Position numbers and translations under genes: made by a program. Positions 52,504 through 60,717 of a stretch of 64,000 nt of DNA are shown piece by piece (position 1 is the first letter of the stretch; every line of letters starts with the position of its first letter). Under the pieces are notes generated by a model. It worked only from the letters and a program-made list of their open reading frames with translations, had not been told where the DNA came from and ran no database searches. Source of the stretch: MFD04580-c1 sp963702995 (GTDB lineage Bacteria; Planctomycetota; Phycisphaerae; Tepidisphaerales; Tepidisphaeraceae); the NCBI GenBank assembly GCA_963702995.1, contig OY969783.1, positions 868,001-932,000 on the forward strand. The letters run 5' to 3'.

Positions 52504-53145
52504 TCAATACGCAGCGGTAAACCGGCGGCCGACATGCTTAGGGGCTTCCAACTCGTCCACCAGCGCAACCGCGTAATCCTCGGCGGAGATCCTGCTTTCC
52601 CCTTTCGCATCAGCCACCAGGCGATCGGTGTCGGTGCGGTAGGCCCCCGTCCGCGTCCCAGGCTCGATCAGGGCGGCCGGGCAAAAGACCGTCCAATCGA
52701 GCCCCGTCGCCTCGGTCTGATACACCTTCAAGGCGTCCCCGTGGGCCGCCGCGATACCTTTCCACTCGGCGGGGAATTGCGGCGCGTCGATGAGTTGAAG
52801 GCCGGGCGCCACCTCGAGACTCCCTGCGCCGCCGACGGTGATCAGCCGCCTGACGCCGGCTTGCCGCAGCCCCGCGATAAGTGATCGAGCGGCCGCCGAC
52901 AGCGCGTCCAGTGGCTGCCCGCCCGCTGGGGAAAAAGCGCTGACCACCGCCTCATGACCAACCACTACTGCGGCAACACTCTTGGGATCGAGCAGGTCCG
53001 CCTGGATCGGGCGAACATGAGGGCCGACGTCCACCACCTTGGACGGATCGCGGGCGATCGCCGTCACTTCATGCCCACGGCGCGCCGCCTCCTGGAGGAT
53101 GCGCCGGCCGATCATCCCTGTAGCGCCGAACAATGCGATCTTCAT
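52504..53145 (-). CDS. NAD(P)-binding oxidoreductase, NmrA/SDR type
   Basis: From ATG 53145 (AGGGAGA upstream) the product is 213 residues. The Rossmann fingerprint is KIALFGATGMIGRRILQEAA (GATGxIG). TAIARDPSKV and IQADLLDPKSVAAVVVGHEA, then VSAFSP follow. GVRRLITVGGAGSLEVAPGL and GLDWTVFCPAALIEPG are typical of YwnB/NmrA-like proteins that sense or reduce with NAD(P). No Tyr-Lys catalytic pair of classical SDRs is obvious. Substrate unknown. It lies close upstream of nothing else in the operon; the carboxymuconolactone-decarboxylase-like gene is on the same strand 137 bp upstream. Confidence 0.85.
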   Translation of the reverse strand: MKIALFGATGMIGRRILQEAARRGHEVTAIARDPSKVVDVGPHVRPIQADLLDPKSVAAVVVGHEAVVSAFSPAGGQPLDALSAAARSLIAGLRQAGVRRLITVGGAGSLEVAPGLQLIDAPQFPAEWKGIAAAHGDALKVYQTEATGLDWTVFCPAALIEPGTRTGAYRTDTDRLVADAKGESRISAEDYAVALVDELEAPKHVGRRFTAAY

Positions 53146-53281
53146 CAGTCTCTCCCTGTATTTCGAACTTGATGCCATGGCGGTGCCGCGGAAAACCGCG
53201 TGATGCCGCGCAACGTCGGGCACAGCCTCCTGACTGTAGGCCGTGCCCGACGCTCGCGACAAACATCTCGCCGTTGGAAGC

Positions 53282-53836
53282 TCAAGCCAGGGCCGCCGCC
53301 GTACGCGGCTTCACCGCGGGGAAGTCGTTATACGTCTGGGCGACGTTGTTCAGGTAGTTGGTGAAAAGGGTGAGCGCCACATTAGCGACGATTTCGGCAA
53401 TGTCGCCATCGGTGTAGCCGGCCGTCCGAGCGGCGGCGAGGTCCTGGTCCGTGACCTTCCCGCGTTCTTCGAGGATCCGGCTCACCAGGGTCAGCGCGGC
53501 GCGGGCTTTGGGGTCCGTGGAGACCCCGATTCTCGCCCCATCCAGCTCCGACTGCGACAGCCCGTGCTTGCGGCCGATGGCGGTGTGGGCCGACAGGCAC
53601 CAGTCGCACGCATTGTGCTCCGAGACTGTCAGCGCGATCTGCTCCCCGAGCTTGGGGCCCAGGTTCCCTCCGCCAAGGCTGCCGAACATGCCGAGCATCG
53701 CCTCCAGAGCGGCCGGGGACTGCGCCGCGATCCGGAACATGGTCGGGTGAACGCCGAACTTGGCCTTCACGGCATCGAGCAGGGTCTTGACCTTACCTTC
53801 AGCAACGGCGGGGTTGACAGGTTCAAGGCGGTTCAT
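53282..53836 (-). CDS. Carboxymuconolactone decarboxylase / AhpD-family protein
   Basis: From ATG 53836 (GGAAGGA upstream) the product is 184 residues. The AhpD-type active site is HNACDWCLSAHTAIG: CxxC and the following His. HPTMFRIAAQSPAALEAMLG and TDGDIAEIVANVALTLFTNY are the conserved helices. Proteins of this type are peroxidase-like and thiol-dependent; several are induced by oxidative stress. The substrate cannot be read. The next gene downstream on the strand is the NmrA-like oxidoreductase, a common pairing in stress-response clusters. Confidence 0.88.
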   Translation of the reverse strand: MNRLEPVNPAVAEGKVKTLLDAVKAKFGVHPTMFRIAAQSPAALEAMLGMFGSLGGGNLGPKLGEQIALTVSEHNACDWCLSAHTAIGRKHGLSQSELDGARIGVSTDPKARAALTLVSRILEERGKVTDQDLAAARTAGYTDGDIAEIVANVALTLFTNYLNNVAQTYNDFPAVKPRTAAALA

Positions 53837-54262
53837 GATGCGATCCTTCCGTGACGATGCGATCGTCACCTTCATAGTAGATACAACGACTCATCCGCGA
53901 GCCCTTGCGCGAGCGGGACGTTCCCACGGCTGAATGAAAGGGCCGGATGATCCTCGCCGGGCTTCACCCCGAGCGATTGAAGCGACGGTGAACGACCCTG
54001 GCTTCCGCCGTCAGGCCGCATCACCCCGTTCACAACGAACGGTTAGATGCGTCCGGCTCGCGGGCCTTACCTCGCGGCGGCGTTCATCACTTTTTTTGCC
54101 GCGGCTTGAAGTGTCAGAAGGCGTCGGGGTGCCGCGTTGCTCGGGTGGAACAGCGCGCGGCATGAGACCGGTCCATTGCGGTCGCGGGCCGCAGGCACCG
54201 GTTTGAAGGTTCGAATTCGAGAAGGTTCAAGCGCGTAAAGATAGGGTCGGTCGGGAAGTGGC
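53837..54262. other. Intergenic, no recognisable gene
   Basis: About 425 bp between the AhpD-like gene and the zinc-finger protein gene. I find no coding frame with protein character, no RNA gene and no copy of the repeats seen elsewhere. Confidence 0.4.
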
Positions 54263-54532
54263 TCAGCTCTTCGCGGGGGTCGTCTGCCCCTCGCCCGTCC
54301 GTTCCGCGCAAAGCGCGGCGATGATCGTTTCGACGACCTCCATGCAGTCGGGGCAGACCGACAGGTGCTGTTCCACGCATCTTAAATCGGCGGGCATCTC
54401 CCCCGTACCGGTGACTCGATAGTCGATGTAACGAAGGACCAGGTCACCACACTCTTGACAGGTGAGCTCATGCTCCGCCGTATTCACGGTCGCTTGCAGC
54501 AGGAGTTGAAGGGCTTGAGTAGTGAGTTCCAT
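54263..54532 (-). CDS. Zinc-finger (zf-HC2-like) anti-sigma factor candidate
   Basis: The product is 89 residues. HELTCQECGDLVLRYIDYRV and VEQHLSVCPDCMEVVETIIA give the H..C..C then HxxxCxxC arrangement of zinc-binding anti-sigma domains. No membrane helix follows, so it would be a soluble regulator. The gene lies 23 bp downstream of the ECF sigma factor gene on the same strand, the standard arrangement for a sigma/anti-sigma pair. A redox-sensing role through the Cys residues is possible but not shown. Confidence 0.8.
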   Translation of the reverse strand: MELTTQALQLLLQATVNTAEHELTCQECGDLVLRYIDYRVTGTGEMPADLRCVEQHLSVCPDCMEVVETIIAALCAERTGEGQTTPAKS

Positions 54533-54555
54533 ACGAATTCCCGCCCCTCCTTTGG

Positions 54556-55230
54556 CTACGCGTTGAGGGCAGATCTTACGTCCTGCTCGGTGACACCGGT
54601 CTCCAGCAGCCCCTGTTTGAGCTTTTTTCGAGCGTCGTGAATCAGCTTGTAGAGTGCGTTCGAGTTGGTCTGCATCTTCTCGGCCAGTTCCGCCAGCGGC
54701 ATCCCGGCCAGTTCCGCCTCGATCGCCTGCCGCTGGCGCCCGGTCAGGTCGCGCTCGATCAATTGCTTCAGCGTGCCGAACAGTTCCTCCCGGATCGCGC
54801 CGCGCTCGGGGCCGTCACCTTCCGATGCCGGCTCATACTTGCTCGTCGATCCCCCGTCAGGCCGCTCAAGCAGCCGCGTCAATGAGACGTCCTTCCAACG
54901 AGCCCGCCGCATCTCGTTGAACGCGACCCGGATCGCGACGGTGGTCGCCCAGGTGGTAAAAAGACTGTCGCCGCGGAAGCTCCCCAGGCTTTTGAGAACG
55001 CGCAGCGTCGCCTCCTGCGTCATGTCCTCAATGAAAGCCTCGTCACAATCCCGGCGGCCGCCAAAGCCGCGTTGGATCGCCCGGCCGACAAAGCTCCGAA
55101 GAGACGCGATGACCTCCGGCGGCGACGACTCCCCCTGTCGAAGAAGAATGCCCCACCATTCCGCGGCCACCGTATTCGAGCCATCGGCCGACGGCGATGC
55201 GACCGACGGAGTTGCGGCATCTGGCTGCAT
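54556..55230 (-). CDS. ECF-type RNA polymerase sigma factor
   Basis: The product is 224 residues. Region 2 has FIEDMTQEATLRVLKSLGSF, then RGDSLFTTWATTVAIRVAFN, the -10-binding part (FRGDSxFxTWATTVAxRVA). Region 4 has LTGRQRQAIEAELAGMPLAE, then LAEKMQTNSNALYKLIHDAR, the helix-turn-helix for -35 recognition. An N-terminal extension of about 30 residues is low-complexity. The zinc-finger protein immediately downstream is its likely anti-sigma factor. Target genes are unknown. The start ATG at 55230 gives the whole of region 2. Confidence 0.88.
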   Translation of the reverse strand: MQPDAATPSVASPSADGSNTVAAEWWGILLRQGESSPPEVIASLRSFVGRAIQRGFGGRRDCDEAFIEDMTQEATLRVLKSLGSFRGDSLFTTWATTVAIRVAFNEMRRARWKDVSLTRLLERPDGGSTSKYEPASEGDGPERGAIREELFGTLKQLIERDLTGRQRQAIEAELAGMPLAELAEKMQTNSNALYKLIHDARKKLKQGLLETGVTEQDVRSALNA

Positions 55231-55401
55231 GGCAGGCGGAAGCCTATCTCAGGCGCGATACCGGCACAAACCGGCGTCGCCCGGTCCTCGTTTGGGCGGC
55301 CGTCGGGCTCTACTGTGTCCGTCTGCTCTGACCTGGCCGCTGGAAACATCACGTCGGAAACACCCCTTCAGCATTTGACGCGAACGCGTCGCGGCTGCTA
55401 T

Positions 55402-55417
55402 ATTCGCTTAAGCGAAT
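55402..55417. promoter_or_regulatory. ArsR operator, perfect 16-bp palindrome
   Basis: ATTCGCTTAAGCGAAT is a perfect palindrome ending in the arsR start codon, just after the -10-like TATATT. ArsR-family repressors bind such sites over their own promoters and leave on binding arsenite. A two-mismatch copy stands before arsC. Confidence 0.8.
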
Positions 55418-55778
55418 GAAGCTCAAGCAGCCACCAAACCGCGTGGACACGATGTTCCGGGCCTTCTCGGACCGAACGCGGCTTCGCATCCTCAACCTCC
55501 TGCGGCCGGGGGAACTTTGCGTTTGCGATCTGGTCCGCGTAATCGGATCGCCCCAGCCGACTGTCTCTCGCCATCTGGCTTATCTTCGCAAGGCGGGCCT
55601 CGTCGCCGCGCAACGCCAGGGGCTCTGGATGTACTACACGCTGGCACCCACAACGAGCGACTTTCATCGCAAGCTGCTGGAGTGCCTGAGCTGCTGCCTG
55701 GCCGACGTGCCCGAACTCGCGGAGGACGCGGCCACGCTCGGCCGCACCGAGTGCCGAAGCGGCCCCTGCTGCGGCTGA
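55416..55778 (+). CDS. arsR: ArsR-family arsenic-responsive repressor
   Basis: The product is 120 residues with the ArsR winged helix: MFRAFSDRTRLRILNLLRPG, then SPQPTVSRHLAYLRKAGLVA (recognition helix). The As(III)-sensing motif ELCVCDL carries the Cys pair in alpha-3, as in E. coli-type ArsR. A Cys-rich tail (CLSCCLADV; GPCCG) could add metal ligands. It heads an arsR-arsC-aquaporin unit on the plus strand. The start ATG overlaps the operator, so a downstream GTG (55440) is an alternative. It represses in the absence of arsenite and the unit is induced by it. Confidence 0.92.
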   Translation: MKLKQPPNRVDTMFRAFSDRTRLRILNLLRPGELCVCDLVRVIGSPQPTVSRHLAYLRKAGLVAAQRQGLWMYYTLAPTTSDFHRKLLECLSCCLADVPELAEDAATLGRTECRSGPCCG

Positions 55779-55846
55779 CCGCTCCGGCGAGGATTCCATG
55801 AAGGCACGCGTCCACGTCGTTCCGGTCGAGACGCTCGCCCTGATAT

Positions 55847-55862
55847 ATACGCCTAAGCGAAT
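55847..55862. promoter_or_regulatory. Second ArsR-operator-like site before arsC
   Basis: ATACGCCTAAGCGAAT differs from the arsR operator at two positions and has the same placement relative to an ATG (55861) and an AT-rich TGATATAT. It suggests an internal, arsenite-regulated promoter for arsC. Confidence 0.55.
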
Positions 55863-55875
55863 GGATCGGTACCCG

Positions 55876-56325
55876 ATGCCCGACAAACGAAAAGTGCTTT
55901 TCCTCTGCACCGGCAACTCCTGCCGGAGCCAGATGGCCGAAGGGTGGGCGCGTCACCTCAAGCCCGACACAATCGACGCTTACAGCGCCGGCGTCGAACC
56001 CCACGGGATGAACGCCCGGGCGGTACGGGTGATGCGCGAGGCCGGCGTCGATCTCAGCGGTCATCGCTCCAAACATGTCGATGAGTTGAAGGACATCCCC
56101 TTCGACTGGGTCGTCACCGTCTGCGACCACGCGCATGAAAGCTGCCCGCTCTTCCCGGGCGCCACCCGTATCGTCCACATCGGGTTCGACGACCCGCCGC
56201 GCCTCGCCCAATCGGCCAAGACCGACGAAGAGGCGCTCGGCCACTACCGGCGTGTCCGCGACGAGATCCGCGCGTTCATCGAGGCATTTGCTGAACGGAT
56301 TGCCGCCACCGGGGGCGGCCGATGA
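55876..56325 (+). CDS. arsC: Arsenate reductase, thioredoxin-coupled type
   Basis: The product is about 149 residues in the low-molecular-weight phosphatase fold. The P-loop is FLCTGNSCRSQMAEGWAR with the nucleophilic Cys. DAYSAGVEPHGMNARAVRVM follows. WVVTVCDHAHESCPLFPGAT supplies the second and third Cys of the Cys cascade that thioredoxin re-reduces. It reduces arsenate to arsenite for export. The start ATG at 55876 (MPDKRKVLFL) fits the family; ATG 55861 is a near alternative and an upstream frame is open to 55798. Its stop overlaps the aquaporin start by 4 bp. Confidence 0.92.
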   Translation: MPDKRKVLFLCTGNSCRSQMAEGWARHLKPDTIDAYSAGVEPHGMNARAVRVMREAGVDLSGHRSKHVDELKDIPFDWVVTVCDHAHESCPLFPGATRIVHIGFDDPPRLAQSAKTDEEALGHYRRVRDEIRAFIEAFAERIAATGGGR

Positions 56326-56997
56326 GGAAGTGCGCTGCCGAATTCGTGGCCACATTCATGATGGTCTTCGCCGGCACGGGAGCGATGGTCATCGACGCCG
56401 TGACGCATGGCGGCGTGACCCACGCCGGCGTGGCGGTCACCTTCGGCCTGATCGTGATGGCGATGATTTATGCGCTCGGCGGCGTCTCCGGTGCGCATAT
56501 GAACCCGGCGGTCACCATCGCGTTCTGTCTGGCGGGCCTGTTCAATCCCCGCCGCGTCCCGGCCTACATCGCAAGCCAGGTGCTCGGCGCCACTGCGGCC
56601 AGCGGCGCGCTTCGGCTCCTCTTCGGGAACGCCGCCTCGCTCGGGGCCACGTTGCCGTCCGGGTCATCCGCTCAATCCTTCGCGCTGGAGACGATCCTCA
56701 CGGCAATGTTGATGTTCGTCGCCCTGTGCGTCTCGACCGGCCCGAAAGAGGTCGGGGCGATGGCCGGCCTGGCGGTCGGCGCCGTGGTGGCCCTGGAAGC
56801 CATGTTCGCCGGACCGATCTGCGGGGCGTCAATGAACCCCGCGCGATCGCTCGCGCCAGGCGCTGGTGAGCGGGAACCTTCACGCGTTGTGGGTGTACCT
56901 CACGGCCCCGGTATTGGGCGCGGCGATCGCCATCCCGCTCTGGCGGCTGACCAGCCGGCCTGCGGCGGAACCGTCCCGGGACAGCTTGGCGTCATGA
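56322..56997 (+). CDS. Aquaglyceroporin-like arsenite channel, frameshifted
   Basis: Major intrinsic protein with both NPA boxes: GVSGAHMNPAVTIAFCLAGL and GPICGASMNPARSLAP. Six helices are evident (FVATFMMVFAGTGAMVIDAV, GLIVMAMIYALGGV, and others). Near 56856 the frame breaks (GCGCCAGGCGC); in the next frame the expected last helix appears (ALVSGNLHALWVYLTAPVLG, then AAIAIPLWRL) and the gene stops at 56997. Joined length is about 225. In ars operons such channels (AqpS-type) let arsenite leave the cell after ArsC action, replacing ArsB. The 4-bp overlap with arsC supports this. A single base error likely causes the break. Confidence 0.85.
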
Positions 56998-57245
56998 GCC
57001 GGGAACGCGCTACAGCAGCTTCGGCATCTCCTGCTGCCGGCACCCGTGACGGCACGGCGGACACCTTCGAACGGCCCGCCCGCATCTCGTGATTGCCGCC
57101 GACGAAACGCGCCTCTTCAGGCCTCAGGCCCACGGCGACCTGCCCAAGGCTTTCTTGACAATGCCCAGGACGGCGGCCGCCCGATGGCTGCGTCCGCCGT
57201 GACCGCTCCAAACGGAAATTCGCGAAGGCCCAGCGAGCGTCTGAT

Positions 57246-57779
57246 CTAAAGCAGTTCCGTCCGGTACTTTCCAGAAAGCGCCTTTGCTTTCTGCTTGCGT
57301 TCGGTCCGCTTCTGCTCCGTGAGCGGGGGTGGCGGCGCCGTTCGACTGCCGACCACGTCGCCCACCTCGGCAAAGAGGTTTTCCTGACCGGCCGGGCTGC
57401 AGAGGCACAACATCCGCGCGGGCGACGACGAGCTGTTCCGGAACGCGTGCGGCGCGTTGGCGGGGATGCTGATCGTCGTGCCCGCGACCGCCACCAGTGG
57501 CTTGCCCCGGAAGGCGAACTCCACTTCCCCTTCAAGGACGACGAACATCTCCTCAAAATCATGCCGATGCGGCGGCGGGCCGCCCCCTGGCGGGACATAC
57601 ATATCAATCAGGCAGTAGCGGCCGCCCGTCTGATCCCCTCTGACGAGGACGGTATGAGTATCGCCGGCCACGGAGAGATGTCGCAACGCCGCGCTGTCGG
57701 CGTTCGCAATCGTCAACTGACGCCTGATATCGTCCGCGGGGATCGGAACGGCGAGATCGGGTGCGGATCCGGTCGTCAT
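57246..57779 (-). CDS. Cupin-domain protein
   Basis: The product is 177 residues. The cupin motif 1 is GGPPPHRHDFEEMFVVLEGE, with two His and a Glu as metal ligands; motif 2 is SIPANAPHAFRNSS with the last His. It has a single conserved beta-barrel and a basic tail (EQKRTERKQKAKALSGKYRT). A quercetinase-like or sugar-binding role is possible, but no specific substrate is visible. It lies between the arsenic unit (convergent) and a decayed higBA locus. Confidence 0.87.
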   Translation of the reverse strand: MTTGSAPDLAVPIPADDIRRQLTIANADSAALRHLSVAGDTHTVLVRGDQTGGRYCLIDMYVPPGGGPPPHRHDFEEMFVVLEGEVEFAFRGKPLVAVAGTTISIPANAPHAFRNSSSSPARMLCLCSPAGQENLFAEVGDVVGSRTAPPPPLTEQKRTERKQKAKALSGKYRTELL

Positions 57780-57959
57780 GATGTCTCTCCTCGTTGTTGG
57801 ACGGCGTTATGGGGCGTGACTCTGCCTGCGGGATCAAACGGCGCGCCGGCTGAAAATATCGCGATCGCCGCGAATTCGAGCGGAGGCCGCACCGCACGAC
57901 GCACACCACAGCGGAGTTACGCAAGAACGTCGCTGGGCTTTCCGTACCGGGTCATGTAG

Positions 57960-58224
57960 ATCCGCTTTGTCCGAACGCACGAGTACGATGGCATTGACGT
58001 GACAGGGGTATGAGGATGGACATCGAGCCGATCAAGAACGACCGCGGCTGCCGCCGGGCTCTGAAAGAAATCGACGCGTTGATGGACGCTAAAGCCAATG
58101 CGCGGGACGCGACCGGCTCGACGTACTGGCGACGCGGGCGGAAGCCTGCGAAAAAAAACACCACGCGGCCGATTTGCCCGATCCGGTCCTGGCGTTGAGT
58201 GTTCGATCGAACAACGAGGCTTGA
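57960..58224 (+). pseudogene. Decayed higBA toxin-antitoxin locus
   Basis: The frame from 57960 reads IRFVRTHEYDGIDVTGV and stops at 58011-58013, matching the C-terminus of HigB-type mRNA interferases; the rest of the toxin is missing. The stop overlaps the antitoxin ATG (58010) as ATGA. The antitoxin starts MDIEPIKNDRGCRRALKEID, then ALMDAK, like HigA. After a frameshift near 58110 it continues DRLDVLATRAEACEKKHHAA, then DLPDPVLAL. A further shift leads to SIEQRGLTRRDL, the start of the XRE helix-turn-helix, after which similarity ends near 58260. Missing toxin body and lost DNA-binding domain make this true decay rather than error alone. Confidence 0.72.
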
Positions 58225-58408
58225 CCCGCCGTGACCTTCGCTGGGAGTGGGAAAAGAAGCTTTGTTTTCAAGATTCTTCGGGCTTGAGTCGTGTTTGAAA
58301 ATATGCGGGCACGGTACGTTGAATCAGAGGTGTTGATTGCCTGGAAGCCTGGTGATCTTCTGACTTTCGCGACCCTCGCGGGCATACAGAGGTCGTCGGC
58401 GTATCCAA

Positions 58409-58482
58409 TGTTCCCGGCAGGGGTCGAACCTGCAACCTTCGGCTTCGGAGGCCGACGCTCTATCCAGTTGAGCTACGAGAAC
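58409..58482 (-). tRNA. tRNA-Arg (anticodon CCG)
   Basis: On the minus strand the acceptor GTTCTCG pairs with CGGGAAC (one G-U). The anticodon arm TCGGC-CTCCGAA-GCCGA gives CCG. The T arm is GCAGGTTCGACCCCTGC. Discriminator A; no encoded CCA. Confidence 0.95.
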
Positions 58483-58644
58483 GCGATTGCGTGAGCATAT
58501 CGATCGGCGGCCGATGCGGCAAGGTCTATTAGCTGTTCGACGAGGTCCTCAGATGGCTTTCGCTGGAGCCAAGTCCCGGTACAGCGGCGGCTGTGGCCGG
58601 TGATCCTTCCATCGGTCTTCGGGTCAGCGGCGAATTGCCGGCGG

Positions 58645-59984
58645 TCACCTGGTTTCCGGCGGAGGGACGGGCTCGGCGGCCGCGAGGGCGCGGAGCCATT
58701 GTTCGCTGCGCTTGAAGTAGGGGGCCTGCGCGTTATGCGTGCCGTGGTGGTCGGAGTCGGGGAGGATGAGGGCTTCTTTTTTGTCCGACTGGATCTGGTT
58801 GAACGCGGCGAGGACGCCGCTGGGGGGGCAGGTTTCGTCGATGAGGCCGAGGGAGACCAAGGCCGGGCAGTGGATGCGGGCGGCGAAAGTGGCGGCGTCG
58901 AAGTAGAGGCCGGCGTCGAGGATCTTGTCATCCTTCTTCCAGCGGGCGCGGTCGGCCCAGTAGGGGAAGCCGGCGGCTCGGCCGCCGCGGGGGGCGGCCG
59001 CGTCGCAGCCGCCGGGGACGTTGGCAAGCATCGCGGTGATCTTGGGGTGCAGGCCGGCGGTGATCAATGTTTGCTGGCCGCCCTGGCTGGTGCCCATCAC
59101 CACAAGGGTGCGGCCGTCCCAGTCGGGGCGGTCGGCGAGGAAATCGGCCGCCCGGTAACAGGCGAGGTACATCCGCAGGAAATAGCTCTGGTCGCGATCG
59201 CCATCGCCGATGGCGGTGTAGTCCTTGAGGGCGGTATCCGCCGCCTGCTTGTAGAAGGCTTCGGACTCATCGAACGGGAGGTCGTGGGCCATGATGTTGA
59301 GGGCCAGCCAACCCTGCTCAGCGCGGCTGACGACGTTCGACTTGGGTAAGCCGTAGACGCCGGCCCACTGGACGATGAGCAGCGCCGGGAACTTGCCCTC
59401 CCGCTCGGGGCGGGCGAGCTGACCGTAGATGTGGCTGCCGTGGAGGTTGTCCATCCGCACTTTGAAGTACTGGACGCCCGGTTTGCCGGCGTCGGCCGCG
59501 TAGAGCTTCGGGTTGGCGGGGACCGACGCGAGTTCCTTGATCTTGGAGGCCCAGAAGGCGTCGAAGTCGGCGGGCGGAATGGTGATCGGCCGGATGGCGT
59601 TTGGCGTGATGGCCGCTCCGGCGAGGGCGCGGATTTGCTTCTCGCCGGCCTTGGCGGTCACCTCGACAAGGATGGTGCCCGGTTCGGCGAGGGTCGCGTC
59701 AATCTCCGCGTGGCCTGATGCCAGGTCGAGTGTCCCTTCGCCGACGACCTTCAGGCCTCCTTCCTTCAGGAGATACTTGGCGGGGGAGATGACGGCGCCC
59801 TGTTCGGGCGCACCTCCACCTGCCAGACGATCTTCTCCCCGACCTTGTAAACCGCCGACTTGCGCTGCGGGGTGACGGTGATCTGCTGCGCGACGCAGAG
59901 ACCGGGGATGAGCAGGGCGGCGAGTAGTGCGACGAGGCTGGCGGCCGGCCAGGTGGAGCGGAAGCGAAGGCGGGTTGAGCGCAT
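58645..59984 (-). CDS. Acetyl-xylan-esterase-like secreted hydrolase, frameshifted
   Basis: From ATG 59984 a signal peptide (AASLVALLAALLIPGLCVAQ) precedes a short beta domain (ITVTPQRKSAVYKVGEKIVW). Near 59808 the frame shifts, and the chain continues EQGAVISPAKYLLKEGGLKV to the alpha/beta hydrolase. Its features are LLIVQWAGVYGLPKSNVV, the nucleophile elbow VVMGTSQGGQQTL, the acid LGLIDETCPPSG and the His in DSDHHGTHN. This is the AXE1/cephalosporin-C deacetylase family (carbohydrate esterase 7). It probably removes acetyl groups from polysaccharides outside the cytoplasm. Joined length is about 446. Whether it is transcribed with the type II secretion genes upstream on the same strand is unknown. 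Confidence 0.85.
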
Positions 59985-60043
59985 GAAAAGTCGCCTCGGA
60001 AGAGGCCGTCGTGGCCGGGATTGAAGCGCGGCGGACGGCGGGG

Positions 60044-60655
60044 TCAGTTCGGCTTTGGGTTCTTCAACAGGGCCAGGCGTTCGCGCACCCAATCGACCCA
60101 CTCGGACCGTGTATCGATCTCGATGACACGGGCCAGCAGGTCGCGCACGGCCGCGTCGGCGTCGCCGCGTCGCACCCGGGCGCGGGCGAGGTTGCCGACG
60201 AACTCAGGGTTGTCGGGCTCCAGCTTCATCGCCTTATCGTACGCGTCAACGGCCTGGTCAAGCTTGCCGGTGGTCTCGAACACCAGGCCGAGGTTGTTCT
60301 TCGCGGCCGGCTGGCCGGGCATCAACATGACGGCGTACTGGAACTCCCAGGCGGCAAGGTAAAGCTGCGAGTGCTCGAAGTAGACGAGGCCCAGGTTGTT
60401 GTGCGCCGGGCCGTACATCACATCGGCCGCCAGCGCGCGTTTAAGGGCGGCTTCGGCGCCCGTGTAATCATTCTTGGCCATCAGCGTCATCGCCAGATCG
60501 GTTTCCCGCGCCGCGACGGAGGTATCCCGATGCGGCTCCTTCCCCACCGTCTGATAAGGCCCGCCCGCCGGCCCCGGCGGCGGCGGCGACGCGCACCCCG
60601 CAAGCACTCCCGCGACGAGTAAAGGGGTCAGAAGGTATTTCACAGTCTGCTTCAT
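60044..60655 (-). CDS. TPR lipoprotein of the type II secretion cluster
   Basis: From ATG 60655 the product is 203 residues. The lipoprotein signal is VKYLLTPLLVAGVLAGC. TPR repeats follow: NDYTGAEAALKRALAADVMY, GPAHNNLGLVYFEHSQLYLA, AWEFQYAVMLMPGQPAAKNN and LGLVFETTGKLDQAVDAYDK. Such PilF/GspS-like lipoproteins help assemble the outer-membrane secretin. It lies 62 bp downstream of gspM on the same strand, so it is probably part of the secretion operon. The frame is open to 61426 upstream but that region belongs to gspM in another frame. Confidence 0.82.
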   Translation of the reverse strand: MKQTVKYLLTPLLVAGVLAGCASPPPPGPAGGPYQTVGKEPHRDTSVAARETDLAMTLMAKNDYTGAEAALKRALAADVMYGPAHNNLGLVYFEHSQLYLAAWEFQYAVMLMPGQPAAKNNLGLVFETTGKLDQAVDAYDKAMKLEPDNPEFVGNLARARVRRGDADAAVRDLLARVIEIDTRSEWVDWVRERLALLKNPKPN

Positions 60656-60717
60656 GGTAACGAGGGTCGAACGGCAAAGATCGGCGGCACGGGGCGTAGC
60701 GCGTCCATCGTACCCGT

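Noticed and set aside
58010..58198. An intact 62-residue protein
   Set aside because: Its second half is basic nonsense, while neighbouring frames continue a HigA-like antitoxin, so it is a fragment of a decayed gene.
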